Shown here one piece after another: positions 12,917-14,725 of a stretch of 14,725 nt of DNA. The stretch's first letter is position 1, and every line of letters starts with the position of its first letter. The stretch comes from Eubacteriales Family XIII. Incertae Sedis bacterium (lineage in GTDB: Bacteria > Bacillota_A > Clostridia > Peptostreptococcales > Anaerovoracaceae), in assembly GCA_031280075.1 (NCBI GenBank), contig JAITHG010000258.1, positions 1-14,725 of the forward strand, read 5' to 3'. Below the pieces are notes generated by a model, which was not told the DNA's origin, did not search any database, and saw only the letters and a program-made list of their open reading frames with translations. The position numbers and the translations under genes are program-made.

Positions 12917-13033
12917 ATGCTCGATAATGCTGCAAAAATCTGGATGGCAGGCTGCACGCTTGTGATCTTGGCTTTCTTTCTGATCACCTTCTACGGGATC
13001 CAGAAGGAGAAGAAGCGGGGCGCGGATAAGTAA
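12917..13033 (+). CDS. 38-aa single-span membrane protein, possible symporter accessory subunit
   Basis: ATG 12917 follows AAAGGAGAG, 17 nt after the previous small gene. The product has one hydrophobic helix (about residues 8-27, containing AGCTLVILAFFLITFYGI) and a strongly basic, charged tail (QKEKKRGADK). By the positive-inside rule the tail should be cytoplasmic. Size and charge pattern resemble the symporter small accessory proteins found next to SSS genes. Its basic tail and the acidic tail of the 47-aa neighbour could interact, which is speculation. A strong terminator follows at 13057, making this the last gene of the operon. Confidence 0.68.
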   Translation: MLDNAAKIWMAGCTLVILAFFLITFYGIQKEKKRGADK

Positions 13034-13056
13034 CGCCCGGCAGGACGGTCTACGGT

Positions 13057-13092
13057 GGCGCGGCGGACGGCATGTCCCGCCGCGCCTTTTTT
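13057..13092 (+). terminator. Intrinsic terminator of the symporter operon
   Basis: GGCGCGGCGG (13057-13066) pairs perfectly with CCGCCGCGCC (13077-13086) around a 10-nt loop, followed by six T residues (13087-13092). This is a textbook Rho-independent terminator 23 nt after the stop of the 38-aa gene. It is only 21 nt before the ATG of the alcohol dehydrogenase gene. Confidence 0.92.
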
Positions 13093-13113
13093 GGGGACGA
13101 AGGAGGTACGCAA

Positions 13114-14268
13114 ATGGTCTCAAGGTATGAACAGCTGGTTCCGGTCATCTTCGGATCCGGGGCGATCGGCACGCTGAGCGAGGAGATCGCGAAGCTCGGC
13201 AAAAAGAAGGCGCTGCTCGTCTACGACGGCGGCGTGAAGGCGGCGGGCATCGGCGAGAAGGCGGAGGCAAGCCTGAAGGCGGCGGGCATGGACTACGTGG
13301 TTTTCGACAAGATCACCTCCGACCCGCCGACGGACACCATCGACGAAGGTGCGCTCTTCGGGCGGGCGCAGGGCATCGACATCGTCGTGGGCGTGGGTGG
13401 CGGCAGCTGCCTCGACGCTGCAAAAGCGATCGCTGTGTTCCAGACGGCGGAGCTGCCTTCCGCGCAGCACATCGTCCTGCCGCCGAAGTTCATGGCTTCG
13501 GAGATCCCGGTCATCCTCGTGCCGACGACGGCGGGGACGGGGAGCGAGGCGACCGTCATGTCCGTGCTGACCGACCCGTCCCGCAACCTGAAAAGCGCCA
13601 TCTTCACGCGCAGCACGCTCGCCATCGTCGACCCGGACCTGACGCTGACCGTGCCGCCGTCCGTCACCGCCTACACGGGGCTGGACGCGCTCTCGCACGC
13701 CATCGAGTCGGTCACGAGCAAGAACTGGAACCCGCGCTCCGAGGCGGTGGGGCTGTGGGCGATCGAGAAGATCGGCAAGTACCTGAAGGCCGCCTACCTG
13801 GACGGCGGAAACTTGGAGGCGCGGGAGATGCTCGCGGCAGCCTCAAACCTGGCGGGCATCGCCTTCACGGACACGAACGTCCACTACGGGCACTGCATCG
13901 CGGACGGGCTGTCTCTCGTCTTCCACACGCCGCACGGCTACAACTGCGCCCTTGCCACGCCGGAGGTCCTGAAGATCTCGGCACGCTACGTGCCGGACAA
14001 GGTTCGTCTGATCGGCGAGGCGCTCGGCATCGTGTTCGATGCGGGAGACGGCGCGGAGGAATACGGCGAGAAGACGGCAGAGCGGATCTACGCCCTCATG
14101 CACGAGGTGGAGCTTGTGTCCCTGTCCGCGTCCGGCAAGACGCTCGAGGAGACGCTTGCGGCGGTCGAGCCCGCCTTCGCCAGCGGCATGAAGTACGACG
14201 CACCATTCGAGGCGACGCGCGAGATGACCGTGGACATTTATACAAAAATTTATAATAATTACAGATAG
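13114..14268 (+). CDS. Iron-containing (group III) alcohol dehydrogenase
   Basis: 384 aa from ATG 13114, which has AAGGAGG 9 nt upstream; an in-frame ATG at 13072 lies inside the terminator hairpin and is rejected. The N-terminal nucleotide-binding part contains VVGVGGGSCLDAAKAIAV (91-108) with the GGGS loop and LVPTTAGTGSEAT (135-147). The C-terminal helical part holds the metal ligands Asp191 and His195 (GLDALSHAIES), His260 (HYGHCIADG) and His274 (HTPHGYNCA). These bind Fe2+ or another divalent metal, and the enzyme should interconvert an alcohol and an aldehyde or ketone with NAD(P)H. The second histidine of the usual H-x3-H pair is Asp264 here, which may point to a distinct substrate. 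The gene sits between the symporter terminator and the ABC-F gene, 9 nt from the latter. The substrate is unknown. Confidence 0.92.
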   Translation: MVSRYEQLVPVIFGSGAIGTLSEEIAKLGKKKALLVYDGGVKAAGIGEKAEASLKAAGMDYVVFDKITSDPPTDTIDEGALFGRAQGIDIVVGVGGGSCLDAAKAIAVFQTAELPSAQHIVLPPKFMASEIPVILVPTTAGTGSEATVMSVLTDPSRNLKSAIFTRSTLAIVDPDLTLTVPPSVTAYTGLDALSHAIESVTSKNWNPRSEAVGLWAIEKIGKYLKAAYLDGGNLEAREMLAAASNLAGIAFTDTNVHYGHCIADGLSLVFHTPHGYNCALATPEVLKISARYVPDKVRLIGEALGIVFDAGDGAEEYGEKTAERIYALMHEVELVSLSASGKTLEETLAAVEPAFASGMKYDAPFEATREMTVDIYTKIYNNYR

Positions 14269-14277
14269 AGAGGTTGC

Positions 14278-14725
14278 ATGGCAACAGTATCGATCAAGAA
14301 CCTCACATTCTCCTACGACAGGGGCTACGAGAATGTCTTTGAGGATGCGACGTTCCAGTTCGACACGGACTGGCGGCTCGGGCTCGTCGGGCGCAACGGC
14401 AGGGGCAAGACCACGCTGCTGCGCCTGCTGCTCGGCAGGCATGACTACCGGGGCAGCATCAGTGCTCCCTGCGGTTTTTCGTACTTTCCCTTCGAGGTTT
14501 CGGATGCGGACAGAAACACGCTCGACATCGTCGACGACTGCAACCCAGACTATGAGTTTTGGGAGCTTTGCCGTGAACTGGGGCTTCTCGGTTTTCCGGA
14601 GGAAGCGCTCTTCCGCCCTTTCGGGACGCTCAGCAACGGGGAGCAGACGAAGGCGCTCATCGCGGCGCTCTTCCTGCGGCGCAATGACTTCCTGCTGCTC
14701 GACGAGCCGACGAACCACCTGGACG
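14278..14725 (+). CDS. ABC-F family ATPase, Lsa-like, cut by the window end
   Basis: ATG 14278, 9 nt after the dehydrogenase stop with a modest GAGAGG site, opens a frame that runs off the window after 149 residues. The N-terminal ABC domain shows Walker A GRNGRGKT (38-45), signature LSNGEQ (118-123) and Walker B LLLDEPTNHLD (139-149). The phrases DTDWRLGLVGRNGRGKTTLL, FWELCRELGLL and LFRPFGTLSNGEQTK closely recall the Lsa group, which are ribosome-bound proteins that displace lincosamide, streptogramin A and pleuromutilin drugs. ABC-F proteins have two ABC domains and no membrane segment; the linker that decides drug range lies outside the window. A housekeeping translation role is also possible. 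An AT-rich stretch at 14238-14262, in the end of the dehydrogenase gene, contains a TATAAT but no good -35 box. Confidence 0.88.
   Translation, partial: MATVSIKNLTFSYDRGYENVFEDATFQFDTDWRLGLVGRNGRGKTTLLRLLLGRHDYRGSISAPCGFSYFPFEVSDADRNTLDIVDDCNPDYEFWELCRELGLLGFPEEALFRPFGTLSNGEQTKALIAALFLRRNDFLLLDEPTNHLD

Noticed and set aside
11124..12935. 603-codon open frame on the minus strand
   Set aside because: Antisense shadow of the symporter gene; very rich in Asp, Arg, His and Glu with no domain pattern. Its openness does not rescue the amber codon on the coding strand.
12945..12960. TGGCAG-N7-GC resembling a sigma-54 -24/-12 promoter
   Set aside because: GG and GC have the right spacing, but the -12 half (ACGC) is poor, it lies inside the 38-aa gene and it is upstream of a strong terminator. 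Likely chance in GC-rich DNA.
1..14725. CRISPR arrays, tRNA or rRNA genes
   Set aside because: No regularly spaced repeats of CRISPR size and no tRNA-like cloverleaf or rRNA sequence were noticed on reading; no covariance search was possible.

Overview
The window looks like chromosome from a GC-rich member of the Bacillota. Most genes carry strong AGGAGG-type ribosome binding sites. The genes include an LXG/WXG100-type (type VII secretion) effector cassette, a sigma-54 activator and an Lsa-like ABC-F protein. A Negativicutes or Clostridia source is my guess, because sigma-54 activators and GC-rich genomes both occur there; the sequence does not settle it. The first 3.4 kb is visibly less GC-rich than the rest and follows a transposase fragment, so it is probably accessory DNA.

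Layout. (1) 1-216: C-terminal end of a probable transposase. (2) 234-3370, plus strand: promoter, then a tight five-gene operon of DUF4176-like protein, YwqH/DUF5082-like helical partner, YwqI-like (DUF5344/TIGR04197-type) small partner, 567-residue LXG effector with a DUF6883-like C-terminal toxin module, and a DUF4926-like presumptive immunity protein. A doubtful ORF follows. (3) 3573-7867, minus strand: operon of an OYE-type Fe-S flavoenzyme of the 2-enoate/2,4-dienoyl-CoA reductase family, a LysR regulator and a sigma-54 activator. (4) 8071-9809, plus strand, divergent from (3): nitroreductase-family flavoprotein translationally coupled to an MFS transporter. Regions 3 and 4 share a 203-bp divergent promoter region and look like one regulated reductive or detoxifying unit of unknown substrate. 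(5) 9995-10879: secreted protein with a Big2-like N-terminal domain. (6) 10880-11207: AT-rich promoter and leader region with several inverted repeats. (7) 11208-13033: sodium:solute symporter gene with one in-frame TAG at codon 112, followed by two very small membrane proteins (47 and 38 aa) and a strong intrinsic terminator. (8) 13114-14268: iron-type alcohol dehydrogenase starting 21 nt after that terminator's T-run. (9) 14278-end: ABC-F ATPase resembling the Lsa family, cut by the window edge.

The most notable items are the complete LXG toxin-partner-immunity cassette with no secretion machinery in view, the amber codon inside an otherwise intact symporter gene followed by two intact micro-proteins, the structured leader before that symporter, and the pairing of LysR and sigma-54 regulators in one flavoenzyme operon. 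All family assignments come from reading the translated sequence and recalling family features; no database search was run.
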